Shown: positions 25,812 through 34,903 of the stretch, piece after piece
Layout: the number at the start of each line of letters is the position of its first letter
How positions within the stretch are numbered: the first letter of the stretch is position 1
NCBI RefSeq assembly: GCF_030209745.1
Contig: NZ_JARVRJ010000004.1
Coordinates: 124,001-188,000 of the forward strand
Reading direction: 5' to 3'
Length of the DNA stretch: 64,000 bases
Source of the DNA: Arthrobacter sp. fls2-241-R2A-200
Lineage (GTDB): Bacteria > Actinomycetota > Actinomycetes > Actinomycetales > Micrococcaceae
Program-made: the position numbers and the translations under genes
Notes under the pieces: model-generated
Seen by the model: the letters and a program-made list of their open reading frames with translations, nothing else
What the model was told of the DNA's origin: nothing
Databases searched by the model: none

Positions 25812-26199
25812 GCGGTTTTGGCCGGCTGTTCCGGAGCATATCTGGAACAGCATCCGCGAAGAATTCACCCTGCCGACAGCGGCAGACCTGGAGACGCATT
25901 TCCAATCCCTCGGCGACCCGGAGGCCATGCGCCGGGCAGTTCGGGTATTCATCGGCGAGGGAACCTTCTGCCCGGGCTTCCAGCTCAAAGATGGGCTTTT
26001 CCACGAACCTGTGCTGCGTCTCTTTGATCAGGCGATGATCCTGAAGATTCCTCATAACGTGTTCGCCGCCTGGATGGTCAGCCCGCTGCCGGCAGAAACC
26101 CGTTCCCGGCCAGTGGACATACTGGGCAGCATGACGCTGCTCCAGAGCTCCTTGGTCGCCTTTGGTGACAGGTACCGGCCGGCCGAAAAGCGCAACTAG
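25783..26199 (+). CDS. Hypothetical protein overlapping DUF4193 gene
   Basis: This 138-aa protein begins inside the end of the DUF4193 gene (29-bp overlap, AGAAGGACGG upstream of ATG 25783), so translation is likely coupled. It is soluble and mainly helical. The segment DPEAMRRAVRVFIGEG and the later LRLFDQAMILKIPHNVFAAW suggest a compact helical domain. I do not recognise a family. The overlap suggests a functional link with the DUF4193 protein. Confidence 0.5.
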   Translation: MPTASNAKAERFWPAVPEHIWNSIREEFTLPTAADLETHFQSLGDPEAMRRAVRVFIGEGTFCPGFQLKDGLFHEPVLRLFDQAMILKIPHNVFAAWMVSPLPAETRSRPVDILGSMTLLQSSLVAFGDRYRPAEKRN

Positions 26200-26274
26200 C
26201 GGCTTGGCTCTGCCGTATCCGAAGTCAGATGGCTTCGTGGAGGGCATGGATAAATGGCTGCACATGTACCCGAC

Positions 26275-26919
26275 CTAGCGGGCATCCTGCCCGCGGTCCA
26301 GAATCTGACGAACCTCGCGAAAAGCTTCGAAACGGCGGTTGGCACGGGCTTCCCGAACTGTCGGATCAGGGTCTCTGAGTGCCGTCCTGCCGGGGTGGTA
26401 GGTTTCCACTGCTGCATATCGGGCAGCGACACGGGGGTGTTTGCGGGCGAACCGCTTCCACAGGGTCTGCGCTTCGCCGCCTTGGAGGAGTACAACTTCG
26501 AGCTTTGGCATCAAGTCGATCAACCGGGCCAAAGGGTTCAGCCCTTCCGTGATCTGCGGGCTCCTCAGACCGCTGGACTGATCGTGGCGGTACCACGGGT
26601 AGGCGTTCCAAGGGGTCAGGTCAGCAGGCGTCAGGTCCACCGAGGCGAGCAGTTGGCATTGGAGGGCTGCGGAATCGTCGTCGTTCTCCACGCACAGCAT
26701 TCCGGAGCCCATGGTCTCGTGGGTCATCGGCCCGGGATCACGCAAAATGCTCAGGATCCGGGCCTCCGAGCCCCCATGAAGAGGCGCGACGTACGGCACC
26801 CACCCCCGGCCGGTCGAAGGCTCAGGCTCCCGGAGGGACTCGACCAGCTGGTTCACTGCAGTGACGTGTGGAAGGTGCACACCGGCGAACTGCTCAGCTT
26901 TGAAGGCCGCGTCCCTCAT
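26275..26919 (-). CDS. Uracil-DNA glycosylase superfamily protein
   Basis: This 214-aa protein looks like actinobacterial UDG-superfamily proteins. It has the early strand ILSILRDPGPMTHETMGSG, which corresponds to the G-x-x-P-G water-activating loop. PWNAYPWY then matches the base-binding region. Near the C-terminus come KLEVVLLQGGEAQ and the terminal motif TYHPGRTALRD (H-P-x-x substrate loop). It may remove damaged or modified bases. AAGGATGG about 8 bp upstream favours the ATG at 26919 over 26931. A decayed copy of its C-terminus lies near 53540-53612. Confidence 0.7.
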   Translation of the reverse strand: MRDAAFKAEQFAGVHLPHVTAVNQLVESLREPEPSTGRGWVPYVAPLHGGSEARILSILRDPGPMTHETMGSGMLCVENDDDSAALQCQLLASVDLTPADLTPWNAYPWYRHDQSSGLRSPQITEGLNPLARLIDLMPKLEVVLLQGGEAQTLWKRFARKHPRVAARYAAVETYHPGRTALRDPDPTVREARANRRFEAFREVRQILDRGQDAR

Positions 26920-27119
26920 CTGTTTGACCATCCTTGGATACTAGCCGCCGTCCAGCCCCATCCCGGTCCGTGGCATTGTCGTGTTTCCGCCCTCACGGGA
27001 CCGCTAGGACAAGCCACCCGGAACGGACGCTGCACCAGTGAGATACTTAGGGGCATCCAGGAAGCCGCCTACGAAGCGACAAGATCTTAGTGTTCCGGCT
27101 AGCCGCCAAATGTAGAAAG

Positions 27120-27413
27120 TCAGGCCTGCAAGGGTTCGTCGCAGGCTTTGCAGGCCTTCCGGCCGCCAACACCGGTCTCCTCGACGACCAGAAGCCGTTT
27201 CGGGTTTTCGTCCCAGACATTGCCCACTGAGTTACACCAGGCCGGGTGATAGACCTTTCCCGAGCTCACCGCGTAAACCTGGCCCGGGCCTACCCTGGGT
27301 GAACCATCGCTACGGCGCGACGCTGGTTCAACCGCGTGCAGCTCCCCCAATTCCTTGGACTCCTGCTTGGCTTTTGCTGCCGCCCGCCAGGCACGGCGTG
27401 GACGTGGTGTCAT
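27120..27413 (-). CDS. Single H-x3-C ... C-x2-C domain protein
   Basis: This 97-aa protein has a basic, Ala-rich N-terminus, then one copy of the domain that is doubled in the protein at 22789. Here it reads VEPASRRSDGSPRVGPGQVY, GKVYHPAWC and a closing K-A-C-K-A-C-D. The His and three Cys are kept. No ribosome-binding site is clear. The start lies 7 bp after the stop of the GIY-YIG pseudogene, so they were probably one transcript. Confidence 0.55.
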   Translation of the reverse strand: MTPRPRRAWRAAAKAKQESKELGELHAVEPASRRSDGSPRVGPGQVYAVSSGKVYHPAWCNSVGNVWDENPKRLLVVEETGVGGRKACKACDEPLQA

Positions 27414-27420
27414 CTATTGA

Positions 27421-27764
27421 TCAGTTTCTGTCGGGGCCGAATTGTCGTGTCATCAGCGCGTCCTTGTAGTGCGACTCCGCTGAATCCACTTTCGTGGAAG
27501 GTGTGCTGGGTCCGAAAACGCTCAAAGGTTGAAGACAAAGTGCCGGGCGTGGTCTGTCTTTGTAGTCTCTCCGGCTGCATTGTCGTAGGCAAGTTCGCGG
27601 AGAGCGACGTTTCCGCCGTGACCATCGCCAGCGTAGCTCGTCCACCGACCGAGGACACGCTCAGCCCCGTCCGCCTTCCCGATGTATTGCTTACCGTTGG
27701 TGGAGTCGGTGATGAGAGAGCAGCATCGGCCTGGTGCGGAGCAATCATGGAAGATCAACGGCAC
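27421..27764 (-). pseudogene. GIY-YIG nuclease, frameshifted and N-terminally short
   Basis: The translation shows a GIY-YIG-family core: LITDSTNGKQYIGKA, GRWTSYAGDGHGGN, HARHFVFNL. The frame then stops at TGA (about 27524). One base lower down the sequence continues as LSVFGPSTPSTK ... ESHYKDAL ... QFGPDRN, the expected family ending. A single deleted base in a CTTT run would explain this. The usual N-terminal domain of about 170 residues is absent, and the preceding gene ends 4 bp before the start. A sequencing error cannot be ruled out for the frameshift, but the missing N-terminus makes loss of function likely. Confidence 0.7.
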
Positions 27765-27767
27765 ACC

Positions 27768-28253
27768 TCAACCCTTCATGCCAGCCAGTGCCTCGTAAGC
27801 CGACCGAAACTTCGCCGTCACGTCGATCCCACTGCGGCGCGCCCGAACCATCGGAAGTCTCGGACCACGGGCGTGAGGGCTGACGAGATTCCGGAGCTCT
27901 TCGCCCGTAAACTCCAGCGCCCAATCCAACGCGTTCGTTTCCCGGTCGAATCTAATGCACAGAGCCAGATCGATGTCGAGCGAGTCGAACTGGAACATGC
28001 GGTCCACTCCCCTCGGCAACGTACGCGTCTTCACCTGGATCTTGCGATCCAGCGCGTCAGTTAGGTCGTATCCCTTCGTCCCAGGGGGCGCAAGGACGCC
28101 ACCGTAGACCGCCAGCGCCAGAGCTTCGCCGACCTCACCTTGAATACTGCCGGATGTGCGGGAGACACCGCGGCGAATAATCTCCTGTCCGATGCGCGAT
28201 TGCAGTTGGAGCAGCTCAGAAAGAGTAAGTGCGCTCAAGTCAGGAATCGTCAC
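27768..28253 (-). CDS. PD-(D/E)XK-like protein (DUF6998-like)
   Basis: This 161-aa protein has a helical N-terminus (LSALTLSELLQLQSRIGQEI) and then a nuclease-like core: GEVGEALALAVYGG (Glu), GYDLTDAL (Asp) and RKIQVKTRTL (Q-V-K). The order E ... D ... x-V-K matches the restriction-endonuclease fold of DUF6998-type proteins, which may be parts of restriction systems. The start seems to be a GTG at 28253. Its stop is 4 bp from the GIY-YIG remnant, so these formed an operon. Confidence 0.65.
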   Translation of the reverse strand: MTIPDLSALTLSELLQLQSRIGQEIIRRGVSRTSGSIQGEVGEALALAVYGGVLAPPGTKGYDLTDALDRKIQVKTRTLPRGVDRMFQFDSLDIDLALCIRFDRETNALDWALEFTGEELRNLVSPHARGPRLPMVRARRSGIDVTAKFRSAYEALAGMKG

Positions 28254-28414
28254 GGGATCATCATAGATTCATGGGTAGATCAGCATCGCGGTGAATCGGC
28301 GAAGTCGGTGCTCGGACGACGCAAGACTTCGGCAGCCTGATCTTCTCGTGTCGTAGGGCCCACGTACGCTAAGGGCATGAACCAACGGCCAAGTTTCTTA
28401 GAGCGTGACCAGAG

Positions 28415-31400
28415 TTGAGCCTCACTGACTGTTTGAAGGATTCCGGCTCACCGGTGCGGGCCTACCTTGAGCGGGTCTCACCGCGCCTTGAAGCTTCGGC
28501 CGGCAACACCGCGGGCGCGCGGATTGCTGCCGGCGAACTCGGACTCACCGCGCTCGTTGACGCTGAAGTCGTTATCCCGCGGGCGGCCGGGGTTGATGGC
28601 ACACTTTCAGGCACGGCTTTCGATTTCCGTGCACGGATCGAACTCGGTGGTTTCGATCCGCGGGCATCAGCCGCCGCGGCAGGCGTAGCCCGGGCAGCCG
28701 AATACACTGCCTGGGTCGAGAACGGTCACCATCGGGTGTCAGTTCTCGCTGAGTCATTCGACGTCGCGCAGGCATTGCTGCACCATCCGGCGAATGACAC
28801 TGATCTTGATCGGGCCTCAGTCCTTCTTGCCCATTGCGAGCGTGTCCTGCGGTCCGGGGCACGGGCGCTGAGCGGCAGAACCGGGAAGCTGCTGGACAAT
28901 GCCAGCGACGGACCCTCTTTCGCGGACCAGATCAGCCCGATGATGGTGGCCGACATCGGCTCTCTCGTCGAGGCCGGCCGGATGCAGCTCGAGGAATGGT
29001 GCGGCGAGATCGCAGACGGAACAGATTTTGCGTCGAACCCCGGGTTCGCGGGGTCGGAGCTCGTGGGCGGCGCGGACGCTGATTGGATCATCGGCGACAC
29101 TCTGATCGACTGCAAGGTGTACAACCGGCTCAGCGTGTCCGAGCTACGCGGCTTCCTGTTGCAGCTCCTCGGGTACGTCATGCTCGACCTCGACGACCGT
29201 CTCGGCATCCGCCAGGTCGGGATCTGGCTTCCGCGCCAGGGTCTGATGCCGACGTGGAGCCTCACGCGGCTGCTTTCCGGGGACCCGGAGATGCTCCTCC
29301 CCTCCTTGCGGGAAGGCTTTGTGCGCACCACCGGAAACCAGCAGATCGCGCTCAAGGAGCCAGTGCCCGAGCGCCACAAACACCAGATCCTCGCCGAGAA
29401 TCGGCACACGCACTTTGAGAAGCTGGACAAACTGGCCCTGAGCGAGGACCCAAGCATCCGGAGCCGCGTCGGGCGCAACACTGTCACACCAGAGGCAACG
29501 GTGCGTGCGCTTGCCGCGGATCGCGCATGGAGTGTCCGCAAAGGCGTCGCGATGAACGAAGCGGCACCTGATGACATCCTGCTGACTCTTGCGCGCGACA
29601 AGAGCGTCGCGGTCCGCCGCGCTGTCGCCGCGAATCCACGTGCGAAGCATGAAGTCATCAAAGCCCTGGCGTCGGATCCGGACGCCAGCGTGCAGTGGAC
29701 GGCGCGCTCGAACGACGGAGCGGTCGTCCTGTTGTCTCAGCCAGGAGCGCGCCCTTCTGGGATGCCCGCTCCGGCGGGCACCATCATGAGCATCGACAGG
29801 GCCCCTGTCAGCCCGACGTCGGACGCAACGTGGCTCTGCAACTTCATCATGATGATCAACGGCGCGTCAGCGATATGGGCAACTAGACTGCCGATTCCGG
29901 ACGCGAGCTGGCGCTGGGGTATGCAGGCGAAACGCCGGCTTGAGGTGCCTGCATGGCTCCGGGCAGGACTGCCGAATGACATCGCATCGGATCTGATGAG
30001 CGCCGACCGTCCGGCGCAGCTGCGGAGAGCGGCAGCATGGCAACGACCTGTCGATCATCACGGAATACGTGACGCCCTGCTGCAGGATCCTGACCCCGCC
30101 ATCCGCTGGCGCGCGCTCTGCCGGACGGTGCACAAGGTCGACGACCACCTCGCTTCCTTGCTTACTGAGCTCGGAACATCACGCGCTGCACGGCTGCAGT
30201 TCCGCACGCACGGATCCAGCGATTTCAATAACATGGATCGTCAGGATCGGGCACGATACAACGACGAGGTGCTGTCGGTTCTGGCCTCGCATCGTTCCAC
30301 TCCCCCTGACGTGCTGGAGCAGCTGCTTGCCAGCACGTCGCCGACAATCCGTGCGCGACTGGTGGCGAACCCGTCCGTCGGCGCGGAGGACCGAGGCATA
30401 CTCATCGAGAAGATGCTCAAGAGCCGGGATGCAGGTTCACGGGTGTTCCTTGCGGAGCTTGATGACCTCCCGCTCGGCGTGCTCATGCGGCTGGCCGCCG
30501 ATGATGACTTCGATGTCCGTTGCGCCGTCGCACGGCATGAACGGCTCCCCCAGAGCGCTATGGTTGCTCTTGCTTCTGACCCGGAGTGGGAGGTGCGCCT
30601 TGAGGTTCTTCAGAACCCGAGCACGCCCACGGAGCTCATCGCTGATACGGCGACCTCGGTTTTGCACGACGCGCCGGACTGGCGTCTTCCTGGTGTGCTC
30701 GCCGCGGTTATCGATCTGGCGTCTTCGGAGGTACCGGGGGGCGTGATCGAGGAGGCTCTGGTCCGTCTGTCCAAGAGCCGTCATCGGGACCCCGATGTCC
30801 GCGACGTTGCAGCGAGTCACGAGCGAACACCGCCCGCTGTGCTGACCAGGCTCGCCCGCGTTGCGGACCGCTACATCCAGGCGGCCGTCGCGGCAAACCC
30901 ACGCACGCCGGTCGACGCTCTGGAGAAGCTCTCGATGGACCCGGACGAGTACGTCCGAACACGGGTTTCAGGAAACGAATCGACTCTGCCAGCGACGATC
31001 ATTGCACTATCGCATGATGCGTCGCCAAGGGTGCGTCAAGGCGTAGCGGACCGGGCCAATCTCCCTCTCGACGTGCTGGAGCGCCTGCTGAATGACGAAT
31101 CACAAGAGGTGCGGGAAATTGCATTAGCGAATCCTGGAGCACGAGAGGTGTTCCACCGCCGGGGTGAATCGTTCGATGATGCCGTTGCCGAATTCAACCA
31201 GAAACAAGCCCCGACACCGACGAACCGCGCCATGCTCCTTGAAATGGCTGCGAACAGCCGGGCCCAAGTGCGGCTGCTGGTGGCCTTTGACCCGAACGCA
31301 GACGCGGACATCCTCTCCTTCCTCGGCGGAGAACGACGAAGCACACACGTGCGACGAGCCGTGGCTGCGAATCCTCACTCGCCGGCAAACCTGCTCGCTT

Positions 31401-31687
31401 CCCTCGCCGAAGACAGCGACGAGCTTGTTCTTCAGGCAGTCGCCTTCAACGGCGCTACGCCTGCCGGCGTACTTCTTGATCTGGCGGCACGCAGCGTCGA
31501 CCTGGCATTGCTCGTTGCACTGAATCCTGACACGCCCGATGAGGTTCTGGACGTGCTGACGAACGATGCCGAGCCGCTGGTCCGGTTCGTGGCGAACGGC
31601 ATGAGCACAAGGCGGCACGCGTCGATTTCTGCAGGCACATCACGAGCGTCGCTCCCAACAGTCGGCCACCCGCACAGCTGTCAGTAG
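28415..31687 (+). CDS. Nuclease-like domain fused to LRV/HEAT repeats
   Basis: This 1090-aa protein starts with a domain of about 320 residues that includes GGADADWIIGDTLIDCKVYN, a D ... D-x-K arrangement typical of PD-(D/E)XK nucleases. The remaining 750 residues are leucine-rich-repeat-variant (LRV) type repeats of about 24 residues, for example L-A-x-D-x-x-x-x-V-R-x-x-V-A-x-N-x-x-x-P-x-x-x-L. More than twenty copies are recognisable, with one interruption near residues 450-560. Such repeats usually bind protein or nucleic acid. A TTG start at 28415 is used; no strong ribosome-binding site is visible. Antiphage function is inferred from island context and domain fusion. Confidence 0.7.
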   Translation: MSLTDCLKDSGSPVRAYLERVSPRLEASAGNTAGARIAAGELGLTALVDAEVVIPRAAGVDGTLSGTAFDFRARIELGGFDPRASAAAAGVARAAEYTAWVENGHHRVSVLAESFDVAQALLHHPANDTDLDRASVLLAHCERVLRSGARALSGRTGKLLDNASDGPSFADQISPMMVADIGSLVEAGRMQLEEWCGEIADGTDFASNPGFAGSELVGGADADWIIGDTLIDCKVYNRLSVSELRGFLLQLLGYVMLDLDDRLGIRQVGIWLPRQGLMPTWSLTRLLSGDPEMLLPSLREGFVRTTGNQQIALKEPVPERHKHQILAENRHTHFEKLDKLALSEDPSIRSRVGRNTVTPEATVRALAADRAWSVRKGVAMNEAAPDDILLTLARDKSVAVRRAVAANPRAKHEVIKALASDPDASVQWTARSNDGAVVLLSQPGARPSGMPAPAGTIMSIDRAPVSPTSDATWLCNFIMMINGASAIWATRLPIPDASWRWGMQAKRRLEVPAWLRAGLPNDIASDLMSADRPAQLRRAAAWQRPVDHHGIRDALLQDPDPAIRWRALCRTVHKVDDHLASLLTELGTSRAARLQFRTHGSSDFNNMDRQDRARYNDEVLSVLASHRSTPPDVLEQLLASTSPTIRARLVANPSVGAEDRGILIEKMLKSRDAGSRVFLAELDDLPLGVLMRLAADDDFDVRCAVARHERLPQSAMVALASDPEWEVRLEVLQNPSTPTELIADTATSVLHDAPDWRLPGVLAAVIDLASSEVPGGVIEEALVRLSKSRHRDPDVRDVAASHERTPPAVLTRLARVADRYIQAAVAANPRTPVDALEKLSMDPDEYVRTRVSGNESTLPATIIALSHDASPRVRQGVADRANLPLDVLERLLNDESQEVREIALANPGAREVFHRRGESFDDAVAEFNQKQAPTPTNRAMLLEMAANSRAQVRLLVAFDPNADADILSFLGGERRSTHVRRAVAANPHSPANLLASLAEDSDELVLQAVAFNGATPAGVLLDLAARSVDLALLVALNPDTPDEVLDVLTNDAEPLVRFVANGMSTRRHASISAGTSRASLPTVGHPHSCQ

Positions 31688-31740
31688 CTGACGGGCTGAA
31701 CAGGGTCTGGCCGGAACAGGAGACGCATGCGACAGGAAGA

Positions 31741-34700
31741 TCAGCGCGGCGTCGTGAAGATTGGCTCATGTTCAACGTCGTCGTCCCAGTAGTTGAAGCG
31801 GTCGCCCAGGAGTCCGAGGAACGATCGTGGGTCCACACGGTTGAGGCGCACCTCCAGTCCCCACCGACGTACGGTCGTGAGCGCGGCGTTCGAGAGGTGA
31901 AACCACATCCTGTCTTCGGTGAAAATCTTCAGCGGCGGCTCCGGGTCCTCCTCCCGTTCCTCCTCCTGCGTGAGCAAACTGACTCGTTCGACGTCGGCCT
32001 TGGTAATCGAGGTTGTCATGTTCAGGCCGCGCTGCGCTGCGCGTCCATTGACCACAATGTTGACGACCGCGAGGAGAAGGTGCCAGTCCTTCCACCCTTC
32101 GGCACGCAGCGATGTCACAAGTTTGATGAAGTCCGTGTCCCCAGCAAGCCGCGGGAGCGTCAGCCGCACCGGTGGCAGCATTTTCTCGTATCGTGCGGCG
32201 ATCGCATCAATGGACGCGGCACGGTCGTAGGCCGATGCATGTTCCGGAAGCTTCCTGCGCAGTCCGGTGGCGGGCTTTGGCGACCGCGGCCTGTCGGCTC
32301 CGATGAGACCCCCTGACAATCCGCTGATCCCGTCGTAGAACGAATCTTTGTGAACGTCGACGAGGTCGTCGTAGGGACGCACGCAGGTCAGCATGTGCGG
32401 AAGCCCGCGTTCGAAGGTCCGCTCCATCACGGCGATGAATGCCGGCTGCCCGAGGAGCGACTGGGTGACGATCGCCTGGAGCACAGCGGAGGTGACCTCG
32501 AGCTGGTCCGCTTCGGGTGCCAAGGCTCCCGAACGGGAGAGGATCACCCGATGCCCGACTGTGCCACGGTCGCGCTCCGACTCCGCGGTGAACACCGATC
32601 CGGGCTCCACGGGCCGGTCCGAGACTTCGACCTCGACGCGGATCTCACCTGGCACGAGAAGGAGGTCCTCGCCGGCGAGGTCAGCGAGGGTGATCTGCAC
32701 AGCCGCCACGAATCTCTCGGCCGCGAGTACGTGGGCCCGCTCGTTCGGGGCGGTCACGACCCATACATTGCCGAGCGCGGCCCAGCTGTACTCGCGCACC
32801 GGGCCTGCATCGGAGAAGGGCCGCCCAAGGCCCCCGCGGTCCGCCGCGTCTGCGGTCTCATCCTCTCCGGGGGGCTCAATGTGCGCGACCGAGGCCAGCA
32901 TCGGAGCGACGAGCTCATCGAGCTCGGTGGACTGGACCACGCGTTCGATGGCAGGCAACAGCCCGGGGCGAAGCGAAGACGCGGCCCGCAGGACGTGGCA
33001 CTGGTCGATCAGCATGTCCATGAAATACGGATAGCGCTCGAAGCTCCACGGATCACCCGCCAGTTGCGCCTGCGCCCAGATCCCGATTTTGAACGTTTCG
33101 GTGGCGGTTAGCCACTGGCCGGCCTGGTGCTCGTACGTCGCAGTCAGGATGATGCCCCGGGCCACGAGGACGGCGAGATCGGGGCCGCCGCTCATTCTTG
33201 CGACCGATACCGCGCTCATCGCGTACTGCTTCGCGGCCAGCGGAAGTCCGAGGTCGCTGTATACGGCCGACGCGAGCAGCATCATGATGGCCGCGCCCTC
33301 GGCAGCGTCGCCGTTGAGCCAGCTGAACTTCGCGGAATGAATCTCACGAAGGGCGTCTAGGGCCCGGCCTCCTTGGAGCAGAGCCATGGCGCGGCTTTGT
33401 GCCCGATCTCCTGCCGAAGCCCGCCCCGAGCGCTCGATCGTTACATCGTCCAGCGCTTGGCGCACCTTGAGATAGTCAGGGTGGTCGATCAGGGCAGGCG
33501 ATGTGAAATCGAAGATCGACATGAGTTCATCCAGGGGTACCATCGGAGCCTCCGGCAGGGTCTCCACGAGGTCGACCAAATGCCTCATGCCTGCTTCGAG
33601 GTCGCGCAGCTCCGCGTCGGACGGCACACCCGGAAGCCCGCGTCCTTCCCGCTTGGCGGCGCTCAGTTTCTGGTGGATCTCCGACATCAACGGACCAGGT
33701 CCGGAGACTTCGTCGAGCTCCTCCGGCGTGAAGCCCCGGGGACCGAGAGCGAGGATCGCACCGGCTGCCAGCAGGCCCGCCTTCGCATTCATCCCGGGCG
33801 CTGCACGCAGCTTGGCTTCAAGCACCCTCTCCAAGTCCTCGGTCCATGCCTCCGCTTCATCCGATGTGATGGTGGTCCCGCCTCGCGGCAACGTCGCCTG
33901 CACGAGGCGCAGCAGGGTGATGGCGTCGACCAGCACGCCGGAGTCGGATGCTTGGGAGGTTAGCCGCCCGAAGTAGCCGCGGAGGATCCCGTCGACCGGC
34001 TTCAGTGTGTTGAGCCCGAACCCGGTTGCGAGGACGATTTCGTAGTCGATGCGGTTGAGCACATCGTCTCTTCTATGTGCCTCATCTCTCAGTGCCCGCG
34101 CCGAAGCGAGCCAGTCGGGCAGGTCGGCACGCGCCTCCGGATTCAGGCTGGAGAACCGAAGGCCTTCCCGCAGGTCGACGAACTCCCCCATCGAGCCTGA
34201 GCGGGCTGAAGGTGTTCGCCAGCGATTGCGTTCCTCGATATACCAGTCAGGGAGCTCATCACGGGACTCTTCGCGCGCGGGCGCGAGGGAGGATGGCAGA
34301 TGGAGGAAGTCGACGGCGAGGTAGAACAGGTCCGCACTGGCGATCTCGTTCGCGATCGCCTGCGCATCCCAGATCTGCAGTGCAATCGAATGCAGTTCGC
34401 GCGCGTGTGCCTGGAGCTCATGCCTCTTCGCCGTGTCGACAGGCGCGACGGTGAAATAGATGACACGGTCGACCGGCTCCCCCTTGCCGCAGATCTTCGC
34501 AAGATCAGACCGGATCTTGGACGGAACGTTCTCGCGCTGCGCAGTTACTGCGAGAACGACTGCATCCTCAGTGGCAAGAGCGGTGAAGAGTGACGTGTCC
34601 GGCAGCTCCTTGGCCACCATGCTCCAGAAGCTCTCGGCGTCACGTCCTCCGTCGCCGCCGGCTGAGACCGGGCCCGTCGCAGGCAAGACGTTACTGACGA

Positions 34701-34815
34701 TGCGACGGCGGGTCAGACCGAGACACAGCTGCTCGAACGGGTGATGCGCGTTGGTCTCGCCAAGGGTCTCGAGGTAGAAGCGGATCATCGTGGCGAGCTG
34801 GGCTGGCGAGGTCAT
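31741..34815 (-). CDS. Large protein with Mrr-like N-terminal domain and helical repeats
   Basis: This 1024-aa protein has a restriction-endonuclease-like N-terminus: a helix with HPFEQLCLGLTRRRIVSN (Glu), GGDGGRDAES (Asp) and VLAVTAQRE, where the usual Lys of Q-x-K appears changed. The domain ends near residue 190. The rest is long and helical, with TPR-like stretches around residues 480-600, and no NTPase motif. Proteins of this build occur in defence islands; the repeats may sense infection. The ATG at 34815 has GGAAG 9 bp upstream; a second in-frame ATG at 34848 lacks one. Confidence 0.55.
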   Translation of the reverse strand: MTSPAQLATMIRFYLETLGETNAHHPFEQLCLGLTRRRIVSNVLPATGPVSAGGDGGRDAESFWSMVAKELPDTSLFTALATEDAVVLAVTAQRENVPSKIRSDLAKICGKGEPVDRVIYFTVAPVDTAKRHELQAHARELHSIALQIWDAQAIANEIASADLFYLAVDFLHLPSSLAPAREESRDELPDWYIEERNRWRTPSARSGSMGEFVDLREGLRFSSLNPEARADLPDWLASARALRDEAHRRDDVLNRIDYEIVLATGFGLNTLKPVDGILRGYFGRLTSQASDSGVLVDAITLLRLVQATLPRGGTTITSDEAEAWTEDLERVLEAKLRAAPGMNAKAGLLAAGAILALGPRGFTPEELDEVSGPGPLMSEIHQKLSAAKREGRGLPGVPSDAELRDLEAGMRHLVDLVETLPEAPMVPLDELMSIFDFTSPALIDHPDYLKVRQALDDVTIERSGRASAGDRAQSRAMALLQGGRALDALREIHSAKFSWLNGDAAEGAAIMMLLASAVYSDLGLPLAAKQYAMSAVSVARMSGGPDLAVLVARGIILTATYEHQAGQWLTATETFKIGIWAQAQLAGDPWSFERYPYFMDMLIDQCHVLRAASSLRPGLLPAIERVVQSTELDELVAPMLASVAHIEPPGEDETADAADRGGLGRPFSDAGPVREYSWAALGNVWVVTAPNERAHVLAAERFVAAVQITLADLAGEDLLLVPGEIRVEVEVSDRPVEPGSVFTAESERDRGTVGHRVILSRSGALAPEADQLEVTSAVLQAIVTQSLLGQPAFIAVMERTFERGLPHMLTCVRPYDDLVDVHKDSFYDGISGLSGGLIGADRPRSPKPATGLRRKLPEHASAYDRAASIDAIAARYEKMLPPVRLTLPRLAGDTDFIKLVTSLRAEGWKDWHLLLAVVNIVVNGRAAQRGLNMTTSITKADVERVSLLTQEEEREEDPEPPLKIFTEDRMWFHLSNAALTTVRRWGLEVRLNRVDPRSFLGLLGDRFNYWDDDVEHEPIFTTPR

Positions 34816-34903
34816 GGTGGAGGGCTTCCGGATAGGTGAGGACTTCATCGTGGCATCTCATGATGGGAATTGATCGCCACTCCAAGGGCAGTCGTCTGGC
34901 CGC

